From: Candidatus Roizmanbacteria bacterium CG_4_10_14_0_8_um_filter_39_9
GTDB lineage: Bacteria; Patescibacteriota; Microgenomatia; UBA1406; GWC2-37-13
Assembly (NCBI GenBank): GCA_002784505.1
Contig: PFLF01000042.1
Span: 1-21,498 of the forward strand
DNA length: 21,498 nt
Reading direction: 5' to 3'
In this document: piece after piece, positions 6,663 to 13,753 of the stretch
Position numbering within the stretch: position 1 is the first letter of the stretch
Layout: the number at the start of each line of letters is the position of its first letter
Position numbers and translations under genes: made by a program
The notes under the pieces: model-generated
What the model saw: only the letters and a program-made list of their open reading frames with translations
Told to the model about the DNA's origin: nothing
The model's database searches: none

Positions 6663-6690
6663 TAATTTTATCATGATTATGATAAAATTA
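6663..6690. promoter_or_regulatory. Perfect palindrome holding two back-to-back -10 boxes
   Basis: Arms TAATTTTATCAT (6663-6674) and ATGATAAAATTA (6679-6690) are perfectly complementary over 12 bp around loop GATT. TAAAAT occurs once per strand: 6683-6688 on +, 5 nt before the ATG at 6694, and 6670-6665 on -, 7 nt before the ATG at 6657. Both divergent genes would thus be read as leaderless messages from one symmetric element. It may also be an operator. It is unlikely to be a terminator because both flanking genes start here. Confidence 0.55.
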
Positions 6691-6693
6691 ACT

Positions 6694-8382
6694 ATGCTAA
6701 AAAGGCACTGGATTTTCTTTTTGATGCTTGTTATCTTTCTCTTGCTTCTTGCAAAAAATCCTTTTTCAGTTCGTACTCTTATTCCAAATTTAGAACCATA
6801 CCCTGATACAATCCATTATATTAATCCGGCATTAAGCTTTATTCAGGGGCATGGCCTTCGGATCTGGCGAGAGGGGAGAGGACTGATGACAACCGTCCCA
6901 CCCCTCTATACTATTTTTTTAGTTCCGCTATTTTTGATCAAACAGGACGCACGAATGTTTTATTTTACCAATGTCATCCTTGCACTTTTCTCTTATCTAT
7001 TCTTTTACCTAATAATCAATCGCCTAACCTACGAGGTTAGGCGGCATAATGAGAAAACCGCGTCGGTTTTGATTGGTACAACTTTGTTTATCTACGTCAC
7101 CAACTACTTTATCTACTGGTATCCGACTCTTGCCATGTCCGAGAACCTTACTCTATTTCTTTTTATGGGAGGAGTTTATCTGCTCACACTCCCTACTACC
7201 CGAAAAAATATTATTCTTGCAGGGTTAACTGCGGTAGCTTTTTACATAACGAAATATGCAAGTATTCCGCTCACAGGAACTTACTTTCTAAGTTATGGAG
7301 TTAAAATAATAATTGAAAAAGGGGATAAATTAAAAAATGTTTTAATTTTGATTTTAGTTTCTGCTTTTGTTTTCCTCGCTTATTCTCTCTGGGAATGGCA
7401 GACAAAAGGATCAACACTTCTCATGACGCTTATTGGGGTTTTCCTTCCTCAGAAAGGATCTACTATTTTCAGCTCGGGGAGTTGGTTTTCCTTAAACTAT
7501 GCTGCAAAGAATCTGCCCCGCTATATTCATGCTCTGTTTGGTGGATATGCAGCTCCATTTCTCTGGGACCAAACACCCATAGTTCCCAAAATGGTGGGCA
7601 CTCTGGGACTAACCGGGCTGATTCTCGGAGGTTTGTCAAAAAAAACGCGTTTTCTCTCTATCTCTCTATCCTCTATCCTTCTATCATCCATTCTTTTCAT
7701 GTCTACTTTCTATTCCTTTGACATGCGCTACCTTAACTTTGCAATCCCGACTCTTATGATTGGATTTGTGATGTTTTGGATGTTGATTATTGAAAGGCTG
7801 GATCCCCGGCCTTCGCCGAAGATGACAGGAAAAAATACATTGTTCAAATTGGGTTCAATTGTCATTCCCGTGAAGACGGGAATCCAGTCTGCTATTACAT
7901 TATTTCTTTGTTTTTTATTTCTTTATTATTCTGCTACTAACTTTATTCGCATCAAATCACAGATCAGCATAAATTTACGTTATGCAGAGACACCCTGGTA
8001 TTATCTTTCAATTATCAAAATGAATGAGTATTTCAGTACCTTGCCGGAAACAGAAAAAAAACCCGTTGTTATCTCTTCCGTCATTCCGTACTATATCGAT
8101 TTTTACAGTAATAAAACCTACGACCTTCTTCCCTTATCAAAACATCAGGAATTCAGGAACCATAAGACAGAAGCATGGGGTAACCATGATTATGCAGATT
8201 TACTTAAGATCTATGAGGAATATTTGAGCCGTGGATATAATGTATATGTTGACAACTACGGCCTCGGTAACGAAAAAGTGCTGCAGGATGATCATACCCT
8301 TATTCACAGAACTTTCAAAACTGAGCTTGTCTCCGAAGGCTGCCTTGGCGCGTGTAATATTTGGAAATTGCATTTAAAATGA
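6694..8382 (+). CDS. GT39/PMT-like polytopic membrane glycosyltransferase
   Basis: This 562-residue GT-C-like membrane protein likely transfers a sugar from a polyprenyl-phosphate donor outside the membrane. The N-terminal membrane segment is followed by an acidic loop EPYPDTIHY (D38) and VPPLYTIFLVPLF, as in GT39/ArnT relatives. About ten hydrophobic segments follow, then a soluble tail (about 425-562) with PVVISSVIPYYIDFY. The frame stays open upstream to 6466, but that part is antisense to a real gene. I chose ATG 6694 because of the -10 box; ATG 6673 lies inside the palindrome. Two in-frame repeats interrupt it: NRLTYEVRRHNE (about 109-120) and a 31-residue stretch at about 369-399 made by two GTCAT-hairpin copies. 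Both fall in loops between hydrophobic segments. Its stop overlaps the FkbM start (ATGA). Confidence 0.83.
   Translation: MLKRHWIFFLMLVIFLLLLAKNPFSVRTLIPNLEPYPDTIHYINPALSFIQGHGLRIWREGRGLMTTVPPLYTIFLVPLFLIKQDARMFYFTNVILALFSYLFFYLIINRLTYEVRRHNEKTASVLIGTTLFIYVTNYFIYWYPTLAMSENLTLFLFMGGVYLLTLPTTRKNIILAGLTAVAFYITKYASIPLTGTYFLSYGVKIIIEKGDKLKNVLILILVSAFVFLAYSLWEWQTKGSTLLMTLIGVFLPQKGSTIFSSGSWFSLNYAAKNLPRYIHALFGGYAAPFLWDQTPIVPKMVGTLGLTGLILGGLSKKTRFLSISLSSILLSSILFMSTFYSFDMRYLNFAIPTLMIGFVMFWMLIIERLDPRPSPKMTGKNTLFKLGSIVIPVKTGIQSAITLFLCFLFLYYSATNFIRIKSQISINLRYAETPWYYLSIIKMNEYFSTLPETEKKPVVISSVIPYYIDFYSNKTYDLLPLSKHQEFRNHKTEAWGNHDYADLLKIYEEYLSRGYNVYVDNYGLGNEKVLQDDHTLIHRTFKTELVSEGCLGACNIWKLHLK
7021..7043 (+). 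repeat. Perfect CGCCTAACCT/AGGTTAGGCG hairpin repeat, in frame
   Basis: Ten-base arms (7021-7030, 7034-7043) pair perfectly around loop ACG. It encodes RLTYEVRR in a hydrophilic loop between two membrane segments. It belongs to the same family as 3392-3419, which has the same AACCT/AGGTT core. Confidence 0.75.
7798..7887 (+). repeat. Pair of GTCAT-hairpin repeats inside a gene, in frame
   Basis: A reversed copy (7798-7826, CTGGATCCCCGG... ending GATGAC) and a forward copy (7861-7887, GTCATTCCCG... ending ATCCAG) face outward from a 34-bp spacer. The forward copy has perfect 8-bp arms ATTCCCGT/ACGGGAAT (7864-7871, 7876-7883) with loop GAAG. The reversed copy has decayed. They are read as LDPRPSPKMTG and IVIPVKTGIQS with no stop or frameshift. 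The outer/inner order is the opposite of the intergenic pair at 1391-1473. Confidence 0.75.
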
Positions 8383-9194
8383 TTAAACAATTTTTACTTT
8401 TCATTCTATATTGCTATCAGTATATTTTCGCTAGAAAAATATTCTATCCAGTTTTTAAACTTATTTATCAACTTAGCCTGCGCGGTTTGGGAATATTAAA
8501 TTATCAAAATTCATATATAACAGGAGAGCAATATCTGATTAGTCGCCTATCACAATACTACTCAGGCAATCACGTAACAGTATTTGATGTAGGCGCAAAC
8601 AAAGGAGACTACATTAAAGATATTAGGAGGTATTTCAGTAATACAACTATTCACGCATTTGAACCTAATCATAAATTACTGTCAGTGTTAATAAAATACA
8701 AAGACAAAAAAACAAATATTATATCCCAGGGATTAAGTGATAGGAAGTCTAAAATGACACTTTATGATGTAGCTGATAACTCCGGCTCGGAACATGCTTC
8801 TTTATATAAAGAAGTAATTAGTATTTATCACAAGAAAAAAATCAGAACAATCTCAGTAAATATAAATACTATAGATGCCTATTGCAAAGAAAATGGCATA
8901 CCCTCAGTTCAAATTCTTAAGATAGATACGGAGGGCAATGAATTAAAAGTGTTATACGGCGCAAAGGCAATGCTTAATAAGCATATGATTGATTTCATTC
9001 AGTTTGAGTTTAACAGCATGAATGTATACAGCGGTGTTTTTTTCAAAATGATTTACAATTATCTGGATAATTACTGGTTGTATCGACTTCTTCCTGACGG
9101 GCTGATATCGCTGCGTGAATATAATTCGATTAATACTGAAATTTATGCATTTCAAAATATTATTGCCGTAAGAAAAAATATACTTTTTAAATGA
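8379..9194 (+). CDS. FkbM family methyltransferase
   Basis: This 271-residue protein carries the FkbM-type SAM methyltransferase domain: motif I VFDVGANKGDYI (68-79), the acidic residue of motif II in HAFEPN (about 92-97), GLSDRKSKMTLY, and the family-typical ILKIDTEGNELKVL (179-192). The family usually O-methylates sugars or related hydroxyls, so methylation of a glycan residue is likely here. The N-terminus (about 1-40) is hydrophobic and aromatic and may associate with the membrane. I chose the ATG at 8379, which overlaps the upstream stop as ATGA, over the TTG at 8361. The next gene again starts with an ATGA overlap, so translation is probably coupled through three genes. Sequence looks more AT-rich than the neighbouring biosynthetic genes. 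Confidence 0.9.
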   Translation: MIKQFLLFILYCYQYIFARKIFYPVFKLIYQLSLRGLGILNYQNSYITGEQYLISRLSQYYSGNHVTVFDVGANKGDYIKDIRRYFSNTTIHAFEPNHKLLSVLIKYKDKKTNIISQGLSDRKSKMTLYDVADNSGSEHASLYKEVISIYHKKKIRTISVNINTIDAYCKENGIPSVQILKIDTEGNELKVLYGAKAMLNKHMIDFIQFEFNSMNVYSGVFFKMIYNYLDNYWLYRLLPDGLISLREYNSINTEIYAFQNIIAVRKNILFK

Positions 9195-10060
9195 AAACTC
9201 CCATTGTTTTTATAATATTTAACCGCCCGACACTTACACAAAAAGTGTTTAATGAAATAAAAAAAGCTAAACCGGCTCAGCTTTTTATTATCTCCGACGG
9301 CCCACGAAATGAAAAAGAACGAGAACTTATCAACGAAACAAGAAAGATAATAGATCGGATTGATTGGAAGTGCGAAGTTTACAAAAAATACTCAGAAACC
9401 AATTTGGGTTGTAAGATATCTGTGTCTTCCGGGCTTGACTGGGTATTTTCAAAAGTTGATCAAGCTATCATCCTTGAAGATGACTGCGTCCCTGATCAAA
9501 GCTTTTTTCCGTATTGCGAAGAGCTTTTGGAAAGATATAGAAATAATAAAAAAATCATGATGGTCTCGGGTGATAATTTTTTTAAAACTAGCTCCGAATT
9601 TAGCTACAATTTCTGCCATCACTCATTGATATGGGGGTGGGCTACCTGGAGGCGCTCCTGGGTACTTTATAAAAAAGCCTGTTTACTGCCGGTTGAGAAA
9701 TTAGAAGAAAATCGAAGTGAATTTCAAACGCTTGTTTCTGGGCGTCGCCTCGATGCCATAAAAAAAACGATTGAAGGAAAGATAGACACATGGGACTACA
9801 TGTGGCAATATGCTATGTTGCTTTGTAAGGGTTTATGTATTTACCCTTCAGTTAATTTAGTTAGAAATATTGGATTTGGAAATGGGGCAACTCATACCAA
9901 GTATAAAACATTTCATTCAAAACTTTCTCAGAGTGCAATTCAATTTCCACTGGTTCACCCGAACAGAATTACTCCAAATATATCTTTTGATTCAGCTATT
10001 TCAAAGACCTATCACCCTTTCTATTCGCTTATCGATGTCATTTCCCATTTTTTTCAATAA
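9191..10060 (+). CDS. HlpA-like/GNT-I-like glycosyltransferase
   Basis: This 289-residue protein has the start typical of proteins annotated as hemolytic protein HlpA-like or sugar transferase: PIVFIIFNRPTLTQKVF and LFIISDGPRNEKE. A GT-A metal site follows at ILEDDCVPD (95-102), then MMVSGDNF and a WGWATWRRSW block (148-157). These features match the GNT-I-like/GT2-related group that transfers sugars to polysaccharide; the donor is unknown. It starts inside the FkbM stop codon (ATGA). Its 3' end overlaps the opposite-strand methyltransferase by 23 bp, the deepest convergent overlap in the window. No ribosome-binding site is visible, in keeping with coupling to the gene upstream. Confidence 0.85.
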   Translation: MKTPIVFIIFNRPTLTQKVFNEIKKAKPAQLFIISDGPRNEKERELINETRKIIDRIDWKCEVYKKYSETNLGCKISVSSGLDWVFSKVDQAIILEDDCVPDQSFFPYCEELLERYRNNKKIMMVSGDNFFKTSSEFSYNFCHHSLIWGWATWRRSWVLYKKACLLPVEKLEENRSEFQTLVSGRRLDAIKKTIEGKIDTWDYMWQYAMLLCKGLCIYPSVNLVRNIGFGNGATHTKYKTFHSKLSQSAIQFPLVHPNRITPNISFDSAISKTYHPFYSLIDVISHFFQ

Positions 10061-10751
10061 TCAAAGTTATGTTTGTCGTCAATATTTTTGGGTACACTCC
10101 TCCGTTAATTATAAATATTATTTTAAATAATCCATGGAGAAAAAATTGAAAAATAGTTCGGACGATGTTAATTGCGTTATACGTAGGAATTTTGAATGCC
10201 TGCACCCTTACATTTGCTTTATTTAATTGGGCGAAATCCGTCAGTTGAAGTAAGGAATGTTCGGTAAATGCAGTCTCATGAGTATAATCATAATAACGTT
10301 CAAAGATGGCAAGAGGATTTCCTATATTTGGTACTGTAATTAATATAACTCCATCTTTCTTTAAGTGAGTATATAAAATTTGCAAATAGGTAAGGTGATT
10401 TTTTTTCGGAATATGTTCCAATACTTGAGTCATTACAATGATGTTATAGTTTCCTAACTTACTCTCAATTGAATCAACATCTTTTGATAGTATGGGATTT
10501 CTTATGTTATATTTTGCGCTCACAAAATCAAGCACTGTTTTCTCAGAATCAATAATGTCAATCGAGCTTGCTCCCCGCTCATTGCAATACGCCACAAATT
10601 CTCCTAACCCGGGACCAATTTCTAAAATAGTACAATTTTTTTGCTTTAATCTGTTATTGATTATTTGTCCAAAATTGAAGTGAATATACTCTTGTTTTCG
10701 TACAAATGTTAGTTTATTTGCACCCTCTGAAAGCTGAGATAGGTATGTCAT
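10038..10751 (-). CDS. Class I SAM-dependent methyltransferase
   Basis: This 237-residue protein has motif I TILEIGPGLGEFVAY (41-55), motif II SIDIIDSEK, and IIVMTQVLEHIPKKN followed by LKKDGVILITVPNIGNP, the Methyltransf_23/UbiG-like pattern often found in surface-glycan loci. A hydrophobic stretch near the C-terminus (IFQFFLHGLFKIIFIINGG) could bind membrane. The substrate is not visible from sequence; a sugar or lipid-linked intermediate is the contextual guess. Its ATG shares one base with the stop of the GT2 gene upstream (TAATG), which argues for co-translation. It differs from the 190-residue methyltransferase at 5367 in length and in its membrane-like tail. Confidence 0.86.
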   Translation of the reverse strand: MTYLSQLSEGANKLTFVRKQEYIHFNFGQIINNRLKQKNCTILEIGPGLGEFVAYCNERGASSIDIIDSEKTVLDFVSAKYNIRNPILSKDVDSIESKLGNYNIIVMTQVLEHIPKKNHLTYLQILYTHLKKDGVILITVPNIGNPLAIFERYYDYTHETAFTEHSLLQLTDFAQLNKANVRVQAFKIPTYNAINIVRTIFQFFLHGLFKIIFIINGGVYPKILTTNITLIIEKNGK

Positions 10752-11515
10752 TACTTTATGATTTTATAGGCTATGTTGATAAACATGTTATGGCACTTAT
10801 GTAAAAGTACAACAAGTTGGTTGTTAGTATATTTTTGAACCACTTCAAGCTCCTCCTCAAACTGTTTTCCATATTCAGATCCCCCTTTTGATGTGGCGTG
10901 TATTCGAAATGCCGAAAGGGGAGTGTGAATGATATAGGGAGCTGATACTTTCATAAACCGAAGCCATAGATCATAGTCCATGCAGTATCGGTATGATTCG
11001 TTTATCCGTCCGGCTTTGTCCTGCAATTCTTTTTTCCAAAATGTCGAGGGTTGGTTAATATAGTTTGCAAATGAAAGTGCGGCGAATGAGGAAAAATAAG
11101 AAACAAGCTTTTTATACAGGCGAACAAATGCATGGATTTCTTTTCCTTTGGCGTCAACAACAATATAATCTCCTGTTATCCATTGAATATTTTTATTCTT
11201 TTCAAACAACTCCGCTATATTAGTTAGTGTTCCCGGCAGATAATAATCATCGGAGTTTATCCATGCGATTATATCTCCCGTTATCATTTTAAGCCCTTTA
11301 TTAATAGCACCAGACTGTCCCTTATCTTTTTCTGAAAACCATTTCAACTTCCCCTCATATTTTTTAAGAATGGAGACTGTCTCATCGGTTGACCCACCAT
11401 CCATAATGATATATTCAAGGTCGGGATAATTTTGTGAAAGAACGCTTTGAATGGTTTGCTCGATAAATTTACCCTGATTAAATGATGGAGTAATAATTGA
11501 TATTTTAAGAGCCAT
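10751..11515 (-). CDS. GT2 family glycosyltransferase (WcaA-like)
   Basis: This 254-residue GT-A enzyme opens with ISIITPSFNQGKFIEQTIQS, then YIIMDGGSTDET (35-46), SEKDKGQSGAINKGL, and the metal site WINSDDYYLPG (85-95). The combination of KGQSGAINKG and NSDD is typical of colanic-acid-type GT2 proteins. The C-terminal region carries WKKELQDKAGRINESYRYCMDYDLWLRF, where the aspartates around DYDLW are the usual catalytic/acceptor region. The most likely role is addition of a sugar to a lipid-linked surface glycan. A GGTGA sequence about 5 nt before the ATG is one of the few Shine-Dalgarno-like sites in the window. An 88-bp palindromic element separates it from the fcl gene upstream. Confidence 0.9.
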   Translation of the reverse strand: MALKISIITPSFNQGKFIEQTIQSVLSQNYPDLEYIIMDGGSTDETVSILKKYEGKLKWFSEKDKGQSGAINKGLKMITGDIIAWINSDDYYLPGTLTNIAELFEKNKNIQWITGDYIVVDAKGKEIHAFVRLYKKLVSYFSSFAALSFANYINQPSTFWKKELQDKAGRINESYRYCMDYDLWLRFMKVSAPYIIHTPLSAFRIHATSKGGSEYGKQFEEELEVVQKYTNNQLVVLLHKCHNMFINIAYKIIK

Positions 11516-11525
11516 AGCTTCACCA

Positions 11526-11613
11526 GAAGGTAGGTGTCACGAGTGTAGGGTTCCTGCCAGCGCACAGTGCAATGAGCACTGGCGGGAAAACACGAGAGAC
11601 AGAATCTACCTTC
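11526..11613. repeat. 88-bp imperfect palindrome, MITE-like or structured RNA
   Basis: Outer arms GAAGGTAG (11526-11533) and CTACCTTC (11606-11613) pair perfectly. Further in, a GTCNCNNGTGT-like stretch pairs loosely. TTCCTGCCAG (11551-11560) pairs with CTGGCGGGAA (11579-11588) with one wobble. The centre offers an alternative hairpin CAGTGC-AATGA-GCACTG (11565-11581). It fills almost the whole gap between two minus-strand genes and covers the last base pairs of the fcl stop codon. No T-run follows, so it is not a classic terminator. Confidence 0.65.
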
Positions 11614-12559
11614 AACTAATAAATGGGTGTTCTTCGTACCATTTTACTGTTTTCTTTAGTCCTTCATCAAAATTCGTCGTCGCCTTAAAACCAAATTCTT
11701 TTTCCGCAAGAGAAGTATCAAGGCATCTTCGGGGCTGACCATTTGGCTTTGTTTTATCCCAGATTAATTCTCCCTTAAAATTCATAAGCGTTACGAGCTT
11801 CGTTACTAAATCTTTGATGCTTATTTCAAATCCAGCACCAATATTGACCGGCTCCTGTTTTTCATAAAACTCAGTTGCATCAACTATGGCACGTGCAGCA
11901 TCTTCAACATAGAAAAATTCTCGGGTCGCAGATCCGTCTCCCCATACATCAAGCGATGATATCCCTGCTTTTTTTGCATCATATATTTTTTTGATGAGCG
12001 CGGCAATAACATGGGAACTTTTTGGGTCAAAGTTATCTCCCGGTCCATACATATTCACAGGAAGTAGATAGATACCGTTAAATCCGTATTGGGCGCGGTA
12101 AGCCTGCAGCATGACAAGGAGTGCTTTTTTCGCTATGCCATAAGGAGCATTCGTTTCCTCCGGATATCCGTTCCAGAGTTCCTTTTCCTGAAAAGGAACA
12201 GGGGTAAACTTTGGATATGCACAGATGGTTCCAATTTGAACAAATTTCTTAATCTTGTTGAGACGCGCCGCCTCAATAAGATTTACACCCATCATCATGT
12301 TGTCGTAAAACAGTGTTCCCGGATTTTCACGGTTATATCCGATGCCGCCGACGTTTCCCGCAAGGTTAATGACGAGGTCTATGTGGTTAGTCAGTTTAAT
12401 ACAAACATCGCGACTTCGCAGATCAAATTCTGCGCGACGTGGAACTTTGATAATTTTTTTGTTCGCGCCCCTCTTAAGCAGTTCGGCCATAACATGCCGG
12501 CCAACAAATCCGGCTCCACCTGTCAACAATATTTTTTTATTTTTAAAAAAGTCTTTCAT
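11612..12559 (-). CDS. fcl: GDP-L-fucose synthase-like epimerase/reductase
   Basis: This 315-residue short-chain dehydrogenase/reductase has the NADP-binding GGAGFVG (14-20). Family catalytic residues are present at the right spacing. C113 and H183 are 70 apart, like Cys109/His179 of the E. coli enzyme. Y140 and K144 form YxxxK, 27 after the cysteine as in E. coli. The hydroxyl residue of GSSC is Thr here (GTIC). GGIGYNRENP, YGPGDNF and TREFFYVEDAA also match the family. It should convert GDP-4-keto-6-deoxy-mannose to GDP-L-fucose in the cytosol, using the product of the dehydratase at 14456. It overlaps the DUF2304 gene by ATGA. The remaining uncertainty is the exact sugar product, since related enzymes make other 6-deoxyhexoses. 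Confidence 0.88.
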   Translation of the reverse strand: MKDFFKNKKILLTGGAGFVGRHVMAELLKRGANKKIIKVPRRAEFDLRSRDVCIKLTNHIDLVINLAGNVGGIGYNRENPGTLFYDNMMMGVNLIEAARLNKIKKFVQIGTICAYPKFTPVPFQEKELWNGYPEETNAPYGIAKKALLVMLQAYRAQYGFNGIYLLPVNMYGPGDNFDPKSSHVIAALIKKIYDAKKAGISSLDVWGDGSATREFFYVEDAARAIVDATEFYEKQEPVNIGAGFEISIKDLVTKLVTLMNFKGELIWDKTKPNGQPRRCLDTSLAEKEFGFKATTNFDEGLKKTVKWYEEHPFIS

Positions 12560-12897
12560 AAATCTTTTAGCGCTTCCTTCCTCACTATCTCCGTCAACTG
12601 TCTCTCCAAACTCTCAAATGAGGAAAGAAGCTTAAATAGTATAACAAATACCACAACAAATCCAAAAAATATGAGAGTATTCATATTTTCACCTAGCCCG
12701 ATGTTCCGAGAAATGGCATGAACTAATGCGGGGAATAGAGAAGTAAAAAGAATCCCACCCCAAATAATAAGAGTGAGGAGCAATTTGAAAACCGTCTGTG
12801 TTCTCTCTTTCCGGATATATTTAATTATTCTATTTCCCAAAAAGAAAAGTGAGATTAAAACCAACACTCCTTGGATCGGTGAAAATTGAAAAATCAT
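12556..12897 (-). CDS. DUF2304 family small membrane protein
   Basis: This 113-residue protein has three hydrophobic segments (about 8-24, 38-58, 75-93) and a charged C-terminal helix (SFESLERQLTEIVRKEALKDL). The pattern IIWGGILFTSLFPALVHAISRNIGLGE matches the DUF2304 signature of Trp, Pro and a following LG motif. Genes of this family commonly sit beside a DPM1-type polyprenyl-phosphate glycosyltransferase, as here, 23 bp downstream of one. The role is thought to be membrane partner or anchor for that enzyme; this is inference. It overlaps fcl by 4 bp, which ties nucleotide-sugar synthesis to the same transcript. Confidence 0.85.
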   Translation of the reverse strand: MIFQFSPIQGVLVLISLFFLGNRIIKYIRKERTQTVFKLLLTLIIWGGILFTSLFPALVHAISRNIGLGENMNTLIFFGFVVVFVILFKLLSSFESLERQLTEIVRKEALKDL

Positions 12898-12920
12898 AGG
12901 TTTCCGAATATTGATAATTG

Positions 12921-13598
12921 CTAATTTGATAGTATCATTCTAATTGCTGTCTTTAACCCACCCATTGCCGACTGTTTGTTTAATTTTTCCTGAGAGTACT
13001 TGGTATACCGAACATGCATAGGGTACTCAATCCATTTTAAATTATTCCGGGCTATTTCACGGATAACCTCACTATCGTATTCATATCGGTCGGTTGATGT
13101 TTGTATAAGGTCAAGTGCCCTGTTCGAATAAGCACGCAGTCCCGACTGACTATCCTGGACCCACAACCCGTACACCATCCAAGTAAGCATATTGCCTAAG
13201 CGATTTCCGAGCCGTTTGAAATAGGGGATTTTTTTTGAAGAAAAATCCCGCTTTCCCAAGACCACATCGCTCCCTTTGTGAAGAAGTTCTATCATCCCCG
13301 CTATATCTTTTGGATCATGTTGACCATCGGCATCAAAGGTAATAACAATTTGGGCGCCCATACGTTTTGCCGCCTCGATGCCGGTTTTAACGGCAGCGCC
13401 TTTGCCGCGGTTTAACATGTGCCGGAGAACAGTAACGTTTCTCCCCAACAATGCTTTATATGTGGAATCGGATGAACCGTCGTCGACCACAATAACATTG
13501 CTGTAACCATTTTCATTTAATTCATCGATAACTGAAGCAACGACTTTCGACTCATTATACGCAGGAATAACAATGAATATTTGATCCTTGAAGCTCAT
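12921..13598 (-). CDS. DPM1-type GT2, polyprenyl-phosphate mannosyl/glucosyltransferase
   Basis: This 225-residue enzyme has IFIVIPAYNESKVVASVI, VIVVDDGSSDSTY (35-47), LNRGKGAAVKTGIEAA, the metal site ITFDADGQHDPKDI (86-99), VVLGKRDF and QDSQSGLRAYSNRAL. It is the short form lacking membrane segments, and the DUF2304 neighbour probably supplies membrane attachment. It likely makes a polyprenyl-phosphate hexose for the GT-C enzymes at 3616, 6694 and 17578. Unlike the homologue at 5920 it carries no repeat insertion. A TATAAT box ends 6 nt before the ATG, again the leaderless arrangement. The gene heads the operon GT2-DUF2304-fcl, with two more genes beyond the palindromic element. Confidence 0.92.
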   Translation of the reverse strand: MSFKDQIFIVIPAYNESKVVASVIDELNENGYSNVIVVDDGSSDSTYKALLGRNVTVLRHMLNRGKGAAVKTGIEAAKRMGAQIVITFDADGQHDPKDIAGMIELLHKGSDVVLGKRDFSSKKIPYFKRLGNRLGNMLTWMVYGLWVQDSQSGLRAYSNRALDLIQTSTDRYEYDSEVIREIARNNLKWIEYPMHVRYTKYSQEKLNKQSAMGGLKTAIRMILSN

Positions 13599-13604
13599 TA
13601 CCCT

Positions 13605-13610
13605 ATTATA
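13605..13610 (-). promoter_or_regulatory. Perfect -10 box 6 nt before the start codon
   Basis: TATAAT read on the minus strand, then AGGGTA, then ATG at 13598. The position expected for the -35 falls at the edge of the left REP hairpin and does not match consensus. The box is perfect, so a leaderless transcript is the simplest reading. Confidence 0.5.
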
Positions 13611-13626
13611 TCACTTACGACCCAAA

Positions 13627-13656
13627 GGGCCACTGCGTAGGTGGCCTTTTGGCCAC
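13627..13656 (+). repeat. Left REP-like element with GTAG foot
   Basis: GTAG (13637-13640) is followed directly by the perfect hairpin GTGGCC-TTTT-GGCCAC (13641-13656). An alternative stem GGCCAC/GTGGCC around loop TGCGTAG extends outward to about 10 bp with one G-T wobble. GTAG at the foot of a hairpin is the hallmark of REP sequences mobilised by RAYT transposases. CAC(T/C)GCGTAGGTGGCC is shared with the right element, with one mismatch in 16. Confidence 0.75.
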
Positions 13657-13753
13657 AAGAAAAAAAGAGGGTAAGTATATTTATCATATTTTTATCTATC
13701 TCATGCGCTAAACTTCCGTTTATGTGGCTTATAATCCCTTGTGTAACACAACG

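Noticed and set aside
6466..6693. Upstream extension of the 6694 membrane-protein frame by 76 residues
   Set aside because: It runs antisense to the well-conserved DPM1-type gene at 5920-6657, is not protein-like, and the -10 box lies just before 6694.
11551..11588. Rho-independent terminator
   Set aside because: The stem is strong but is followed by AAAACACG (or, on the other strand, no T-run at the right place), so a terminator is not supported.
12089..12721. 210-codon + strand ORF
   Set aside because: It is antisense to fcl and DUF2304, which have full motifs, and its own composition shows no recognisable domain.
13724..13753. GTG start for the transposase
   Set aside because: It adds ten residues unlike RAYT N-termini; the ATG at 13754 is simpler.
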